Assembly: GCA_947458745.1 (NCBI GenBank)
Contig: CANGYQ010000006.1
Span: forward strand, 62,001 to 126,000
Direction: 5' to 3'
DNA from: Bryobacteraceae bacterium
GTDB lineage: Bacteria > Acidobacteriota > Terriglobia > Bryobacterales > Bryobacteraceae
Length of the DNA stretch: 64,000 nt
The first letter of the stretch is position 1, and the number at the start of each line of letters is the position of its first letter. Of this stretch, positions 27,075-36,187 are shown piece after piece. Both the position numbers and the translations under genes were made by a program. The notes below the pieces were generated by a model that did not search any database, had not been told where the DNA came from, and was given only the letters and a program-made list of their open reading frames with translations.

Positions 27075-27524
27075 ATGGAAGTCATTCTGAGAGAAGAAGT
27101 CGCTAACCTCGGCACGCGCGGCGAGGTAGTGAAGGTGAAGGAAGGCTACGCCCGTAACTTCCTTTTGCCGCGCCGCCTGGCTGTCCCGGCCAACGATTCC
27201 AACAAGAAGATCGTTGAGCAGGAGCGGCAGGCGTGGTTGAAGAAGGAAGCCAAGGCCGCCGGTGAAGCTGCGGAACTGGGCAAACTGGTGGACGCCGTCA
27301 GCCTGACCATGAAGGCCAAGGCGGGCGAGAACGATCAGCTGTTCGGGTCCGTTACGGCGCAGGATGTGGTCAACGGCCTCACGGCTCTGGGCTACACGAT
27401 TGAGCGCCGCAAGGTGGTGCTGGATGAACCCATCCGTCATCTGGGCGAGCACAAAGTTGCCGTCAAGCTGCATCGCGACGTCACCGCTCACGTCACCGTC
27501 CACGTCGTCCGGGAAGAGGAGTAG
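27075..27524 (+). CDS. rplI: 50S ribosomal protein L9
   Basis: A 149-residue L9. The N-terminal domain reads MEVILREEVANLGTRGEVV and GYARNFLLPRRLAVPA, the long central helix KKIVEQERQAWLKKEAKAA follows and the C-terminal RNA-binding domain has GSVTAQDVVNGLTALGY. AAGGA upstream and exact family length support the ATG at 27075. It closes the rpsF-rpsR-rplI unit. dnaB, which often follows in other genomes, is replaced by a short-chain dehydrogenase. Confidence 0.95.
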   Translation: MEVILREEVANLGTRGEVVKVKEGYARNFLLPRRLAVPANDSNKKIVEQERQAWLKKEAKAAGEAAELGKLVDAVSLTMKAKAGENDQLFGSVTAQDVVNGLTALGYTIERRKVVLDEPIRHLGEHKVAVKLHRDVTAHVTVHVVREEE

Positions 27525-27532
27525 TCCACACC

Positions 27533-28264
27533 ATGGCTTACTTTGACCTGACGGGACAAGTGGCCATCGTTACTGGCGGGGCCGCCGGCATTGGGGAAGC
27601 AATTTCCCAGCGCCTGGCCCACGCCGGTGCGAAGGTGTATATCGCTGACGTCAACGCGGATGCCGCGGCGGCGACAGCGCAGACGATTCCGGGTGCATTC
27701 CCGCTGGCCGTAGACATCACGGATTCGGCCGCGGTCAATGCCGCGTTCGAGTCGGTGGGCAAAATCGACATCCTGGTGAACAACGCTGGCACTGCTGGCG
27801 TGGCCGCACCGCTCTGGCAACAGACCGATGCGGAATGGCGCCGGGTGATCGATATCAATCTGCTGGGCGTCGTGTTTACCACGCGCGCCGTGCTGCCCGG
27901 TATGCGGGAGCGCCAGTATGGTCGTGTGATTAACATCGCCTCCATTGCCGGCAAAGAAGGCAACCCCAACATGACGGCGTATTCGGCCACTAAGGCTGCT
28001 GTCATCGGTTTCACCAAGTCGGTCGCCAAGGAAGTGGCCACCGAGGGCATCTGCGTCAATGCGGTGTCCCCGGCCGTGATTCGCACCAAGATGCTGGACC
28101 AATTGACCCCGCAGCAAGTGGAGTACATGACAGCCAAGATCCCCATGCGGCGCACCGGCACCACCGAAGAAATCGCAGCGGTCGTCCATTTCCTGGCGTC
28201 GCCCGATTGCAGTTTCGTCACCGGTCAAACCTATGATGCTTCCGGTGGCCGGGCTACTTACTAG
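27533..28264 (+). CDS. Short-chain dehydrogenase/reductase, FabG-like
   Basis: A 243-residue NAD(P)-dependent oxidoreductase. The cofactor motif is TGGAAGIGEAI, the NNAG motif is ILVNNAGTAG, the catalytic Ser lies in INIASIAGKEGNPN and the YxxxK pair in YSATKAAVIG. The substrate is unknown; it may act on a sugar, a polyol or a fatty acyl chain. Its ATG is 8 bases after the rplI stop and AGGAG precedes it, so it may be transcribed with the ribosomal genes. A hairpin follows about 35 bases after the stop. Confidence 0.9.
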   Translation: MAYFDLTGQVAIVTGGAAGIGEAISQRLAHAGAKVYIADVNADAAAATAQTIPGAFPLAVDITDSAAVNAAFESVGKIDILVNNAGTAGVAAPLWQQTDAEWRRVIDINLLGVVFTTRAVLPGMRERQYGRVINIASIAGKEGNPNMTAYSATKAAVIGFTKSVAKEVATEGICVNAVSPAVIRTKMLDQLTPQQVEYMTAKIPMRRTGTTEEIAAVVHFLASPDCSFVTGQTYDASGGRATY

Positions 28265-28298
28265 CCTGCTCCGGCGCATCTCAGTCAAAACTATCAGT

Positions 28299-28326
28299 GG
28301 GCGGTGGGCCTCAAGCTTCACCGCCC
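28299..28326 (+). terminator. Hairpin after the SDR gene, probable terminator
   Basis: GGGCGGTG at 28299-28306 and CACCGCCC at 28319-28326 form a perfect 8-bp stem with a 12-base loop. The following TCTTCATT is only partly T-rich, so termination efficiency is uncertain. Confidence 0.45.
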
Positions 28327-28405
28327 TCTTCATTGGCGCTGATTCCGGGGGCTACCGCCCTCATTCATCCCTGACCTGGCCGTTCACCCCAAGAGGACCA
28401 CTCAC

Positions 28406-29677
28406 TTGATCCTGACTCCCGCTGAATATCCGACGACGCCGGTGGCCACTCTGCTGGCCGAAGTGGCCCGCGGGCGCGTACCGTTTGACCACGTGCTGAT
28501 CCGGGATCTGATCGGCCGCCCGCAGGAAACCGCCCAGGCTATTGCCTCCGTGTCGCCCGAAGGCTGGATCTTTGACATCACCGATGAACTGCTGGACCTG
28601 TGCCGCCATCTGCGCGATGCCACGGTGCTGCCGTTCTTGATGAAGGTGCTGGATGACAGCGCCGATGAGTCCCTGTTTGAAGCCTTCGCCGCATTGGGCG
28701 CGGCCGCGATTGATCCCTTGCTGGCCGCCTACCCGGAAGCCAATGACGAGATCAAGGATGAGATTCTGTTCGCACTCGCGGCGCTCGGCACCAAGGATGA
28801 CCGCATTGAGGCTCTCCTGAAGTCGGCCCCCGATGGCGACATCCCGCTGGGCCTCTACAACGAGGGCCACACCCCGAAAGCGTTTGACGTGTTTGCCGAC
28901 AGCGAAGCGGAAGGCCTGCCCGTCGCCGAGGCGCTGAACTTGGAAGAGCGGTTGGGCCTGCTCGATTCGCCGCAGGAACGGCTCCGGGTGTTTGCCGCGG
29001 CCAGTCTCTATCGCGAGGAGATGAGCGTAGGCCAGCAGGACCGCCTCTTTGCCGCCGCCCGCCAGGACGTCTCCGTCACCGTGCGGGCCCATTGCTGGGA
29101 GGCATTGGAAGGCACCGAGCGAGCGGACATTATCGCCGAGATGATGGAACGCCTGGCGGACTCCCGCCGCCCTGACGAAGAGAGGACCGGCATTCTGGTT
29201 GCCCTGGCCACCAAGAGCGATGAAGAGCCGGTTCACGATGCCATCATCGCCTTCTACGAACAGCCCTCCACCCGCGTCAAGGCGCTGGAAGCGATGTGGC
29301 GCAGCCTCGACACGGAGTTCACCGACTATTTCCGGCTGCATCTGGAAGACGCCCACATCGAAACTCGCCGCATCGCCCTCCGCGGCGCTGGCGCGCTGCG
29401 CGTCGCGGCGGAACTGGGCCGCATCCGCAAAGCCATCCATGACGACGACGTGCGGGAAGATGCCATCTTCGCCTATGCGCTGGCCGCGCCCGGCAAATCC
29501 TCCATCGCCTTCCTGCGATCCCTGCAAAAGAAGGTCGAAAAGGAAGCTGGTGGCCTCAGCCATGAGGATGAAGAAGTGCTGTGCCTCGCCCTGGACGAAC
29601 GGCTCCGGTCAGAAGGCAAGGAGCCCGTCTTCATGGAAGAGCATATGCGGGACCATCACCACGACCACGACGCGTAA
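28406..29677 (+). CDS. HEAT-repeat-like helical protein of unknown role
   Basis: A 423-residue all-helical protein. Repeated amphipathic units such as VLPFLMKVLDDSADESLFEAF, DEILFALAALGTKDDRIEALL and IRKAIHDDDVREDAIFAYALA resemble HEAT or PBS-lyase repeats, a scaffold for binding other proteins. There is no signal peptide. The start is TTG at 28406, well supported by AGAGGA 8 bases upstream; the next Met is far inside the repeat region. The C-terminus is rich in His and Asp (MRDHHHDHDA), which could bind a metal. The neighbours, an SDR and a PHP hydrolase, do not show its job. Confidence 0.7.
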   Translation: MILTPAEYPTTPVATLLAEVARGRVPFDHVLIRDLIGRPQETAQAIASVSPEGWIFDITDELLDLCRHLRDATVLPFLMKVLDDSADESLFEAFAALGAAAIDPLLAAYPEANDEIKDEILFALAALGTKDDRIEALLKSAPDGDIPLGLYNEGHTPKAFDVFADSEAEGLPVAEALNLEERLGLLDSPQERLRVFAAASLYREEMSVGQQDRLFAAARQDVSVTVRAHCWEALEGTERADIIAEMMERLADSRRPDEERTGILVALATKSDEEPVHDAIIAFYEQPSTRVKALEAMWRSLDTEFTDYFRLHLEDAHIETRRIALRGAGALRVAAELGRIRKAIHDDDVREDAIFAYALAAPGKSSIAFLRSLQKKVEKEAGGLSHEDEEVLCLALDERLRSEGKEPVFMEEHMRDHHHDHDA

Positions 29678-29759
29678 AACATTTTACGCTTTGAATGATT
29701 TATTCGAACTTTCACATCCCTCGCATCGGGCTGTAAAGTGAAAAGCCGATCTTGGAGTC

Positions 29760-30854
29760 GTGACGAAAGTTCACTATTCCTGGTCCGACCCTGCCGTTGC
29801 GCAAGACTTCACCTCCGCCGTCAGTCTGCATAGCCACACCAGCCTGTCGCGTGAGACCCTGACCTTCATCCCCCGTCACACCTGTGACGTACCCGTGCTT
29901 TCGCAGGGCATCCGGCGCCTGGAGGGTATCTTCCGCAAGCACCATAGCCGGGATATTAACTACAACGACGTCTGGTGGACCCCGCCGTTGACACCGCGTG
30001 CCAGCTTTGAGCTGGAGTGCCGCCAGATCGAGACCCAGCTCAACCTGAAGCCGATGGTCTCCTTGTCCGACCATGACGACACCGAAGCCGGCGTCCAACT
30101 GCAAGCCCAGGGCATCGATTCTCCGGTCTCGGTGGAGTGGACCATCCCCGTCGCCCCAGTGTTCTTTCATGTCGGGCTCCACAACATCGACCCCACGATG
30201 ATGCCTATGCTGGCCCAAGTGACCGCTAACCCCCAGCCAGACCGCATCCGTGAAGCATTTGCCCAAGTGGCCGCCAATCCCGCCACGCTCATCATCCTCA
30301 ACCATCCCCTGTGGGACGAGATCCGGGCCGGCAAGGCAGTCCACGAAGAGCGTTTGGACTATCTGCTATCCCTGGTCCGCCCCTGGATCCACGCGCTGGA
30401 GCTGAATGGCCTGCGCCCCTGGAGCGAGAACCGCCGCGTCATCGAACTGGCGGAACGGCTGGGCCTGCCCGCCGTCTCCGGTGGTGATCGCCACGGCGGC
30501 GAACCCAATGCCAACCTCAACCTTACTCGCGCCACCACATTCAGTGAGTTTGCGGCGGAAGTCCGCGGTGGCTGCAGCGAGGTGCTGCTGATGCCGCAAT
30601 ACCAGGAACCCATCAAGCTGCGCTTCATCGGCGTCATGTGCGACGTGCTGCGCGACCAGCCGGGCAGCCGCTGGTCCGATCGCATCTTTTGGCGAAACCC
30701 CGACGGGGTGGTCCACCGTCTCTCTGATGTAATGGATGAACCGGCCCCCGGTGTCATTGGGCAGTTCATTAAGTTAATCCGATTTGCAGATTGCCGTAAC
30801 GTGCAATTCACACTCCGTTGGGCGCTGGCGGATAGGAGCGAAGCCGTCCTGTGA
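29760..30854 (+). CDS. PHP-domain putative metal-dependent hydrolase
   Basis: A 364-residue protein with the metal-binding motifs of the PHP superfamily: SLHSHTSLS (about 22-30), VSLSDHDDTE (about 101-110), IILNHPLWDE (about 180) and SGGDRHGGEP (about 240). PHP proteins are phosphoesterases or phosphatases. The C-terminal 100 residues do not resemble a known domain. The start is a GTG at 29760 with a closely spaced GGAG; another start further in is possible. The stop overlaps the start of the glycosyltransferase gene (GTGA), so the two products are made together and probably act in one pathway, for example on a glycan or glycolipid phosphate. Confidence 0.75.
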   Translation: MTKVHYSWSDPAVAQDFTSAVSLHSHTSLSRETLTFIPRHTCDVPVLSQGIRRLEGIFRKHHSRDINYNDVWWTPPLTPRASFELECRQIETQLNLKPMVSLSDHDDTEAGVQLQAQGIDSPVSVEWTIPVAPVFFHVGLHNIDPTMMPMLAQVTANPQPDRIREAFAQVAANPATLIILNHPLWDEIRAGKAVHEERLDYLLSLVRPWIHALELNGLRPWSENRRVIELAERLGLPAVSGGDRHGGEPNANLNLTRATTFSEFAAEVRGGCSEVLLMPQYQEPIKLRFIGVMCDVLRDQPGSRWSDRIFWRNPDGVVHRLSDVMDEPAPGVIGQFIKLIRFADCRNVQFTLRWALADRSEAVL

Positions 30855-32026
30855 GTAACTACCCTCGTGTCGCGTTCTTTACAGACTCCTTTCACGACGT
30901 TAACGGAGTGGCGCACACGAGCCGCCAGCTAGACGGGTTTGCCCGCCGCACCGGCCGCCCGCTGCTGAGTGTTCATGCCGGCCCTCAAACCGATTGGGCC
31001 CACGACACCGTGGAACTGCAACGGAGTGATGCCCGGATTCTGCTTGACGATGGGCTGGCCTTCGACCCGCTGCTGTTCCGCCACATGCCGCTGGTGGAGC
31101 GCGCCGTGCGGGAGTTTCAGCCCGATGTGATCCACATCACCGGTCCCGGAGATCTGGGCTGGCTGGGCTTGATCGCGCACTGGCGTTTGGGCATCCCGGT
31201 GGTCGCCTCCTGGCATACTAACCTGCACGAGTACGCCGCCCGCCGCTTCCCATTGCCCGCCATTGCCCGGCCGGTCCAGGACCTCTGCTGGCAAAGTCTG
31301 ATGCTGTTCTACCGGATTGCGGAACGGTGCCTGGCCCCCAATGAAGAGCTCCGCTCCTTGATCGAAGTGCAGGCCAAGACGCCCACCGCATTGATGGAGC
31401 GGGGCATCGATACTGAACTCTTCACGCCCACCCGCCGCCAGCGCTCCGATGAGACCGTCGTGCTGGGCTATGTGGGCCGCTTGCGACCCGAAAAGAACGT
31501 CCAGCTGTTGGCCCAAGTGGAGCAGGCCCTCCGCGCCGCCGGGCTGACCAACTACCGGTTCCTGATCGTGGGCGACGGCAGCCAGCGCGAATGGCTGCGG
31601 AACAATCTGCGTCAGGCCGACCTTCCCGGAGTACTGAAGGGCAGCCCGCTCGCCGACGCCTATGCCTCCATGGACGTCTTCCTGTTCCCCTCCACCACCG
31701 ACACTTACGGCAATGTGATCGCGGAAGCACTGGCCTCCGGCGTCCCCGCGATCGTCACCTCCAGCGGTGGACCCAAGTTTCTGGTGCGCGACGGCGAGAC
31801 CGGGTTCGTTGCTTCCACCGATGCTCAGTTCGCCCAGCGCGCCGTGGAGATCGTGGCCGGGCAGCATCCCCTGCCGCCCATGCGCGCTGCCGCCCGGGCG
31901 TGGGCCGAAGGGCGCACCTGGGATGCGGTGTTTGAAGGGGTGTGGGACTGCTATCGGGAGGCCGCAGGTGTTAGCATCGCAGCATGTCCTCCACGTTTCG
32001 CGCCAGCCTCCTCCAAGGTAAGGTAG
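30851..32026 (+). CDS. Glycosyltransferase family 4-like
   Basis: A 391-residue GT-B fold glycosyltransferase. The N-terminal domain has [19 protein letters not shown] and [19 protein letters not shown], the C-terminal domain has [18 protein letters not shown] and the donor-site motif [20 protein letters not shown]. The sugar donor and acceptor are unknown; similarity is greatest to mannosyltransferases that make glycolipids. The GTG start overlaps the PHP gene stop by 4 bases. The last 43 bases overlap the start of the next SDR gene. Confidence 0.9.
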   Translation: MSNYPRVAFFTDSFHDVNGVAHTSRQLDGFARRTGRPLLSVHAGPQTDWAHDTVELQRSDARILLDDGLAFDPLLFRHMPLVERAVREFQPDVIHITGPGDLGWLGLIAHWRLGIPVVASWHTNLHEYAARRFPLPAIARPVQDLCWQSLMLFYRIAERCLAPNEELRSLIEVQAKTPTALMERGIDTELFTPTRRQRSDETVVLGYVGRLRPEKNVQLLAQVEQALRAAGLTNYRFLIVGDGSQREWLRNNLRQADLPGVLKGSPLADAYASMDVFLFPSTTDTYGNVIAEALASGVPAIVTSSGGPKFLVRDGETGFVASTDAQFAQRAVEIVAGQHPLPPMRAAARAWAEGRTWDAVFEGVWDCYREAAGVSIAACPPRFAPASSKVR

Positions 32027-32775
32027 CGTTCCTCACCGGCAGTTCCAGCGGCATCTGCCTTCGCATTGCTGAGCGTTTTGCTGAAGCCGGCGCCGCCGTC
32101 ATGCTCCACGGCCGCAATCAAGACAAGCTCGACGCCGCCTGCGCTGGCATCCTCTCCACTGGCCGCACGGCCTCCAATGTGGCCGCCGATGTGCGGGACT
32201 ACGCTGCCATGGCCGCCGCCATGCAGAAGACGCGGGACCTGTTTGGCCCCATCGACATCCTGGTCTGCGGCGCTGCCGGCAACTTCCCGGCTCCCCTCAT
32301 GGGCATGTCGGCCAATGGCTTCAAGGCCGTCGTCGACATCGATCTGCTGGGCACCTACAACACCGCCCGCGCGGCCTATGAGCATCTGCGCAAGCCCGGC
32401 GCGTCGATCATCTCCATCTCCGCCAACCACGCCAGCATTCCCTATCCGATGCAAGCCCACGTCTGCGCCGCCAAGGCCGGCGTGGAGCGTCTCACCCAGG
32501 TGATGGCCCTCGAATGGGGCCCCGAAGGCATCCGCGCCAACTTGATCAACCCCGGCCCCATCGACGGCACCGAAGGCATGGCCCGCCTGGCCCCCACACC
32601 CGAGGCTCGGGAAGCGGTCGTCAAAACTGTCCCCCTGCGCCGCATGGGCACCAAAGACGATATCGCCGACCTCGCCCTGTTCCTCTCCTCCGACGCCGCC
32701 TCCTACATCAATGGTGCGGTGATGGTCTGTGACGGCGGCCAGATCCACCTGGGCGCTCGCACGTTGGGGATGTAG
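31984..32775 (+). CDS. SDR family protein resembling 2,4-dienoyl-CoA reductase
   Basis: A 263-residue short-chain dehydrogenase-fold protein. The cofactor loop is [14 protein letters not shown], followed by [32 protein letters not shown] and [14 protein letters not shown], which resemble peroxisomal-type 2,4-dienoyl-CoA reductases. The usual YxxxK pair is missing its Tyr: the Lys lies in [10 protein letters not shown] and position minus four is Val. This is also known in dienoyl-CoA reductases, which use another Tyr. It probably reduces an unsaturated acyl-CoA with NADPH. The ATG at 31984 lies inside the 3' end of the glycosyltransferase gene. Confidence 0.82.
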   Translation: MSSTFRASLLQGKVAFLTGSSSGICLRIAERFAEAGAAVMLHGRNQDKLDAACAGILSTGRTASNVAADVRDYAAMAAAMQKTRDLFGPIDILVCGAAGNFPAPLMGMSANGFKAVVDIDLLGTYNTARAAYEHLRKPGASIISISANHASIPYPMQAHVCAAKAGVERLTQVMALEWGPEGIRANLINPGPIDGTEGMARLAPTPEAREAVVKTVPLRRMGTKDDIADLALFLSSDAASYINGAVMVCDGGQIHLGARTLGM

Positions 32776-32798
32776 GACACCCGCTCGCCGGCTTTTCT

Positions 32799-33656
32799 TC
32801 AGCGCGCGCGCCCGATCACTTTCTCAATGGCTTCGATGTACTCGGTGATGGCATGTTCGCGCACGCCTTCAGTAGGTTTCTGTCGAATCCTTTCCAGCAT
32901 GTCGTTCAACGACTCTCTATCCTGCCGCTGGGCCAGCGAATCCAGACGCTCCTCAAGGTGATCGAACACGCCGCGAATGCGGGACGTGATCCCATCCTGA
33001 AACTGCGGATCTCCATTCCGGTCAAAGCGAACGGGCGACCCGGCATGCCGGTAGCGGTTCAGGTGTGGCGGTACCAGTGGGACAACATCATTGTGATTCA
33101 CATAGCGGTGATACTGCCCGGCGCTATGTTCGTCGAGCCGATCCCGGAAGATGGCATCGCCCACTCGCGGCTGGCCGAACGTGTAGACCCCGGTTACCAT
33201 GCGGCCCTTCTGGAAAATCAGCGAGGCCTGAAACAAGACGGCAATGGCCCCGCCTAGACTATGGCCAGTGATCCAGATGCGTCGGTAGTCCCTGTTCTGC
33301 AGGGCTGCAAAAAGTTCATCTAGCAGCGGATTGAGCCCGTCATCCCAGAAGCCTTGGTGCACCTTGCCAGGAATTCCCCGCACGTCCTTGTGCCCCATGT
33401 CCACATTGACCAACCAATCTCCCCCTCGATCGGTACCTCGGAAGGCAAAAACGATGGTGTCCTCCTTGGTCGCGGCGAAACCATACATACCCGCCTTGTC
33501 GAAAGGACGGCCCTCCATCTTGAAGTTGTATTCGGTCGCCCATTGATCGGGCAAGTAGTCGTCGTGGCAGTAGGCGGCGCGAGAAGCCTTCGCGAGGGCA
33601 AGCGCGGTCTGGTAGGAATGAGCCGATTGCGACCAGTCGAGATTGGGTGTTGACAT
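32799..33656 (-). CDS. Lipase family class 3 (alpha/beta hydrolase)
   Basis: A 285-residue lipase_3-type hydrolase. The oxyanion segment is FAFRGTDRGGDWLVNVD, the nucleophile elbow is ITGHSLGGAIAVLF with Ser near 132, the catalytic Asp is in VNHNDVVPLVPPHLN and the His is probably the one in REHAITEYIEAIE near the C-terminus. There is no signal peptide, so it may act in the cytoplasm or leave by another path. The region after residue 215 is charged and helical. It is convergent with the SDR gene. AGGAAA upstream supports the ATG at 33656. Confidence 0.88.
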   Translation of the reverse strand: MSTPNLDWSQSAHSYQTALALAKASRAAYCHDDYLPDQWATEYNFKMEGRPFDKAGMYGFAATKEDTIVFAFRGTDRGGDWLVNVDMGHKDVRGIPGKVHQGFWDDGLNPLLDELFAALQNRDYRRIWITGHSLGGAIAVLFQASLIFQKGRMVTGVYTFGQPRVGDAIFRDRLDEHSAGQYHRYVNHNDVVPLVPPHLNRYRHAGSPVRFDRNGDPQFQDGITSRIRGVFDHLEERLDSLAQRQDRESLNDMLERIRQKPTEGVREHAITEYIEAIEKVIGRAR

Positions 33657-33781
33657 TACAGTGAGTTTCCTTTCATTTGGGTTGAGGCTTTTTCTTGCGA
33701 GCCTACAAGTATCTGGTGCGGTGAATCGTGACTGCTGGGCGGAAGCCTCAGTGCGGCACCCGCCCGGCGGGTCGATGAAAG

Positions 33782-35065
33782 CTACTTACCTCTCCACGAG
33801 TTGAAGAGGTTAACGAAATCGACGCCGAGGCCGATCCGGTAGGTATCGCGGGCGCTGGCGCGGGATACCACGGCAACGTTCGAGTCATATAAATTGACCG
33901 TGGCTGCCGCCGGTTCCAAGGCGAGTACGACACCATTAGAAGGTTTGGAGATCCTCAGGTTCGCCGTGCCGAAAAGATAGAGAAACTGCCACTTGCCATC
34001 CTGCTTTCCAATGGGTAGCGGGTAGAAGACATCCGCTCGCGCCACCGTTCCCTTGTAAAGCCCACCTGAAATCAGTTGGTCTTGGCCCAGAGTGATCATG
34101 TAGGTGGACGGGGGTGCGTAGGGACGATTCTTCTCGAAGCCGGTTACGCGGATGCCGGCACCCCACTGGCGGTAGAAGCGCTCACGGTCAGGAGCTGTCA
34201 GGCCGATGAAAGGCGCTGTCACACCGGGAAACTGAGACTTGAAGTTCTGGTATTGCTGGCTGTCCGGCGCGGGAGTCTTGTAGATTCGCCGCCCTTCCGC
34301 GCCACCTGGATCGGTGAAGGCACCGTTGGCCCCCCAGAAGGCGACGCCCTCCAGCATACGGATGCGTTCGCCCTGATCCCAAGCTTTCATCCGGACGCCA
34401 AGTCCGGTCAGGAACTCACCACCCTGGGCGAGCTTGTTTACCGGTACGCTGCCCAAGTTGGTCGCGAAGTTGGCGATGAACGTGGCGGCACCGGTGTCCA
34501 CCTGTTGGGGAGCACTGGCGACGCGGACATTGCCCCAAACATTGAAGCGGGATTCGTAGACTTTGGCGTGGCTACCAAGGCCCCGCATGATGAAGAAGTC
34601 GAAAAAATAGTTCTGCTTGGAATCGGTGGAACTGGCACCGGCCTGATGGAATCCCAGCACGGCCCGAGATTCCCATTCGCCCGCGTTCTCGTCCATCACG
34701 GTAATCTCGACTTTCACTGTCGCGGCGCTGTTGGCAACAGATTCCGCCACGAGCGCACAGTCGAGCCGCCGAACCCCCTTGGGCAGCTTGCCCGCGGCCA
34801 CGGTGAGCAAGCTCTTATCTTCCGACCATTTCAACGTGAGAGTCCCGGCGCAAACCTCCTTGTCGAGCGGACTGAGCTTGATCTTATCTTCCGGCTGCGC
34901 CGCCGTTCCGATTTTGAAGGCAATCCGTTGTCTCTCGGCGTTTTCGAGTGTGACGCTGGCTGGAATGGCCGACAGTTTGTCGGCCGCCCCAACCGCAGGG
35001 ACGAAGACAGCGAGGGAAATGGCGACGAGGGTCAGGGGGCGAAAGACTGCGGACATAAGTTCCAT
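33782..35065 (-). CDS. Secreted or outer membrane protein of unknown function
   Basis: A 427-residue protein with a clear signal peptide (hydrophobic stretch about 9-24, cleavage near VGAADK). Residues about 28-125 look like an Ig-like beta domain. From about 130 the sequence has alternating hydrophobic and polar residues with many aromatics and Gly (AVLGFHQAGASSTDSKQNY, DFFIMRGLGSHAKVY), as in a beta-barrel, and it ends VDFVNLFNSW then GK, not with an aromatic. I do not recognise the family. ATG codons at 35065 and 35056 are both possible. It sits alone between the lipase and a GNAT gene on the same strand. Confidence 0.6.
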   Translation of the reverse strand: MELMSAVFRPLTLVAISLAVFVPAVGAADKLSAIPASVTLENAERQRIAFKIGTAAQPEDKIKLSPLDKEVCAGTLTLKWSEDKSLLTVAAGKLPKGVRRLDCALVAESVANSAATVKVEITVMDENAGEWESRAVLGFHQAGASSTDSKQNYFFDFFIMRGLGSHAKVYESRFNVWGNVRVASAPQQVDTGAATFIANFATNLGSVPVNKLAQGGEFLTGLGVRMKAWDQGERIRMLEGVAFWGANGAFTDPGGAEGRRIYKTPAPDSQQYQNFKSQFPGVTAPFIGLTAPDRERFYRQWGAGIRVTGFEKNRPYAPPSTYMITLGQDQLISGGLYKGTVARADVFYPLPIGKQDGKWQFLYLFGTANLRISKPSNGVVLALEPAAATVNLYDSNVAVVSRASARDTYRIGLGVDFVNLFNSWRGK

Positions 35066-35145
35066 GTCCTGAGTAGCGGGATCGCTTCACAAATGGGGAC
35101 ATCCATCCGGACATGATTGGGGGTAGGGACCACTCAGACCATAAG

Positions 35146-35628
35146 CTATGGGATGCCCGCCAGCTTCTCCAGCGCTTCACCCGTCACGCGGTTGGTGGTC
35201 CATTCATCCATGGCCGTCGCGCCCAGACTCCGGTAGAAGCCGATCGCGGGCTCATTCCAATCGAGCACGGACCATTCCAGCCGCCCACAGCGGCGCTCCA
35301 CCGCCAGTTGGGCTAGCCGGACTAGTAACGCCTTGCCGACCCCGCGACCACGGTGCGCCGGGTCGACAAAAAGATCTTCCAGATAGATCCCCGGACGCGC
35401 CAGAAAAGTTGAGTAGTTGTGGAAGAACAACGCAAAGCCCGCCGGTGCGCCGTCCCATTCCGCGATGATCACCTCCGCGTAAGGCCGTGCGCCAAACAGG
35501 GTCTCGGTCAGTAGCGCTTCATTGGCGACCACGCTGTCCGCCAGCCGCTCATACTCGGCTAAGCCACGAATGAAGTTGAGAATCAGAGGAACGTCAGACT
35601 GCTGGGCGAGACGCAGCGAAAGGGACAT
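35146..35628 (-). CDS. GNAT family N-acetyltransferase
   Basis: A 160-residue acetyltransferase of the spermidine/diamine acetyltransferase-like kind. It shows LRLAQQSDVPLILNFIRGLA and EYERLADSVVANEALL, the motif AGFALFFHNYSTFLARPGIY, and the acetyl-CoA motif DLFVDPAHRGRGVGKALL. The C-terminal RLEWSVLDWNEPAIGFYRSL is also typical. The ATG at 35628 was chosen because the domain begins right there; the frame is open to 35679. The substrate is a small amine or an amino acid, not known here. Confidence 0.9.
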   Translation of the reverse strand: MSLSLRLAQQSDVPLILNFIRGLAEYERLADSVVANEALLTETLFGARPYAEVIIAEWDGAPAGFALFFHNYSTFLARPGIYLEDLFVDPAHRGRGVGKALLVRLAQLAVERRCGRLEWSVLDWNEPAIGFYRSLGATAMDEWTTNRVTGEALEKLAGIP

Positions 35629-35849
35629 GCTCTTGATTTTCGCCGATTGTGCAGTGGCCCGGCGGGCCTCACCCACCACTGCCGCTACTCACCCCAAACT
35701 GAATTAAGTCGGCTCGAAAACACCTTAGTCTGGAGAAACCCGGCATTGGCCCCATAAACCCTTTCCCCCCATTTCACGGTCCTGGGTGCGGTGCCGGGTT
35801 AAACATGCATGACCCAGCCGCGACCGCCTGGGAGTCGGTTCAACAGCCG

Positions 35850-36152
35850 TTAAGCCTTCGCGCCCGCGTTCATGATCATGGCCAGCAAGTTCCAGGCCAC
35901 GATGAAAGCAAAGAACATGTTGATGCGCGCCAGCGTCCGTTCCCGCTGCGTGTACCAGCAATACCCCGCCATCACCATCGCCACCGCCTTCACAAACGCC
36001 AGGCCGACCACCGGATTGAACGACTCCATCGCAAACCGTACCAGCGGATTGCCCTCCTGCACTCCCTGAGCCACGAACGCGAGCGTCGTCAGCAGGTCCA
36101 GACACTGCAAGTAGGTGAAGTTCCACAGGCGAATCTTAAGGGCGTCGGTCAT
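35850..36152 (-). CDS. Small membrane protein, DUF5658-like
   Basis: A 100-residue integral membrane protein with three hydrophobic helices (about 15-33, 46-66 and 78-96). The pattern YLQCLDLLTTLAFVAQGVQE followed by GNPLVRFAMES matches the DUF5658 family, which has no known function. It lies just downstream of the MBL hydrolase gene on the same strand with 35 bases between them. The 221 bases between it and the GNAT gene hold no gene, only a 9-bp inverted repeat (35737-35745 and 35792-35800). Confidence 0.72.
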   Translation of the reverse strand: MTDALKIRLWNFTYLQCLDLLTTLAFVAQGVQEGNPLVRFAMESFNPVVGLAFVKAVAMVMAGYCWYTQRERTLARINMFFAFIVAWNLLAMIMNAGAKA

Positions 36153-36187
36153 GTCTCTAAGTTAGAGCCCCGCCCGATACTAGGGCA

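Noticed and set aside
31422..31730. Arg-rich frames over the glycosyltransferase and other genes
   Set aside because: Arg/Pro/Ser-rich products without domains, typical of shadow frames in G+C-rich coding DNA.
35737..35800. Inverted 9-bp repeat (AACCCGGCA/TGCCGGGTT) with a 46-base spacer between the DUF5658 and GNAT genes
   Set aside because: Single occurrence, long spacer and no conserved context; could be chance in G+C-rich DNA.
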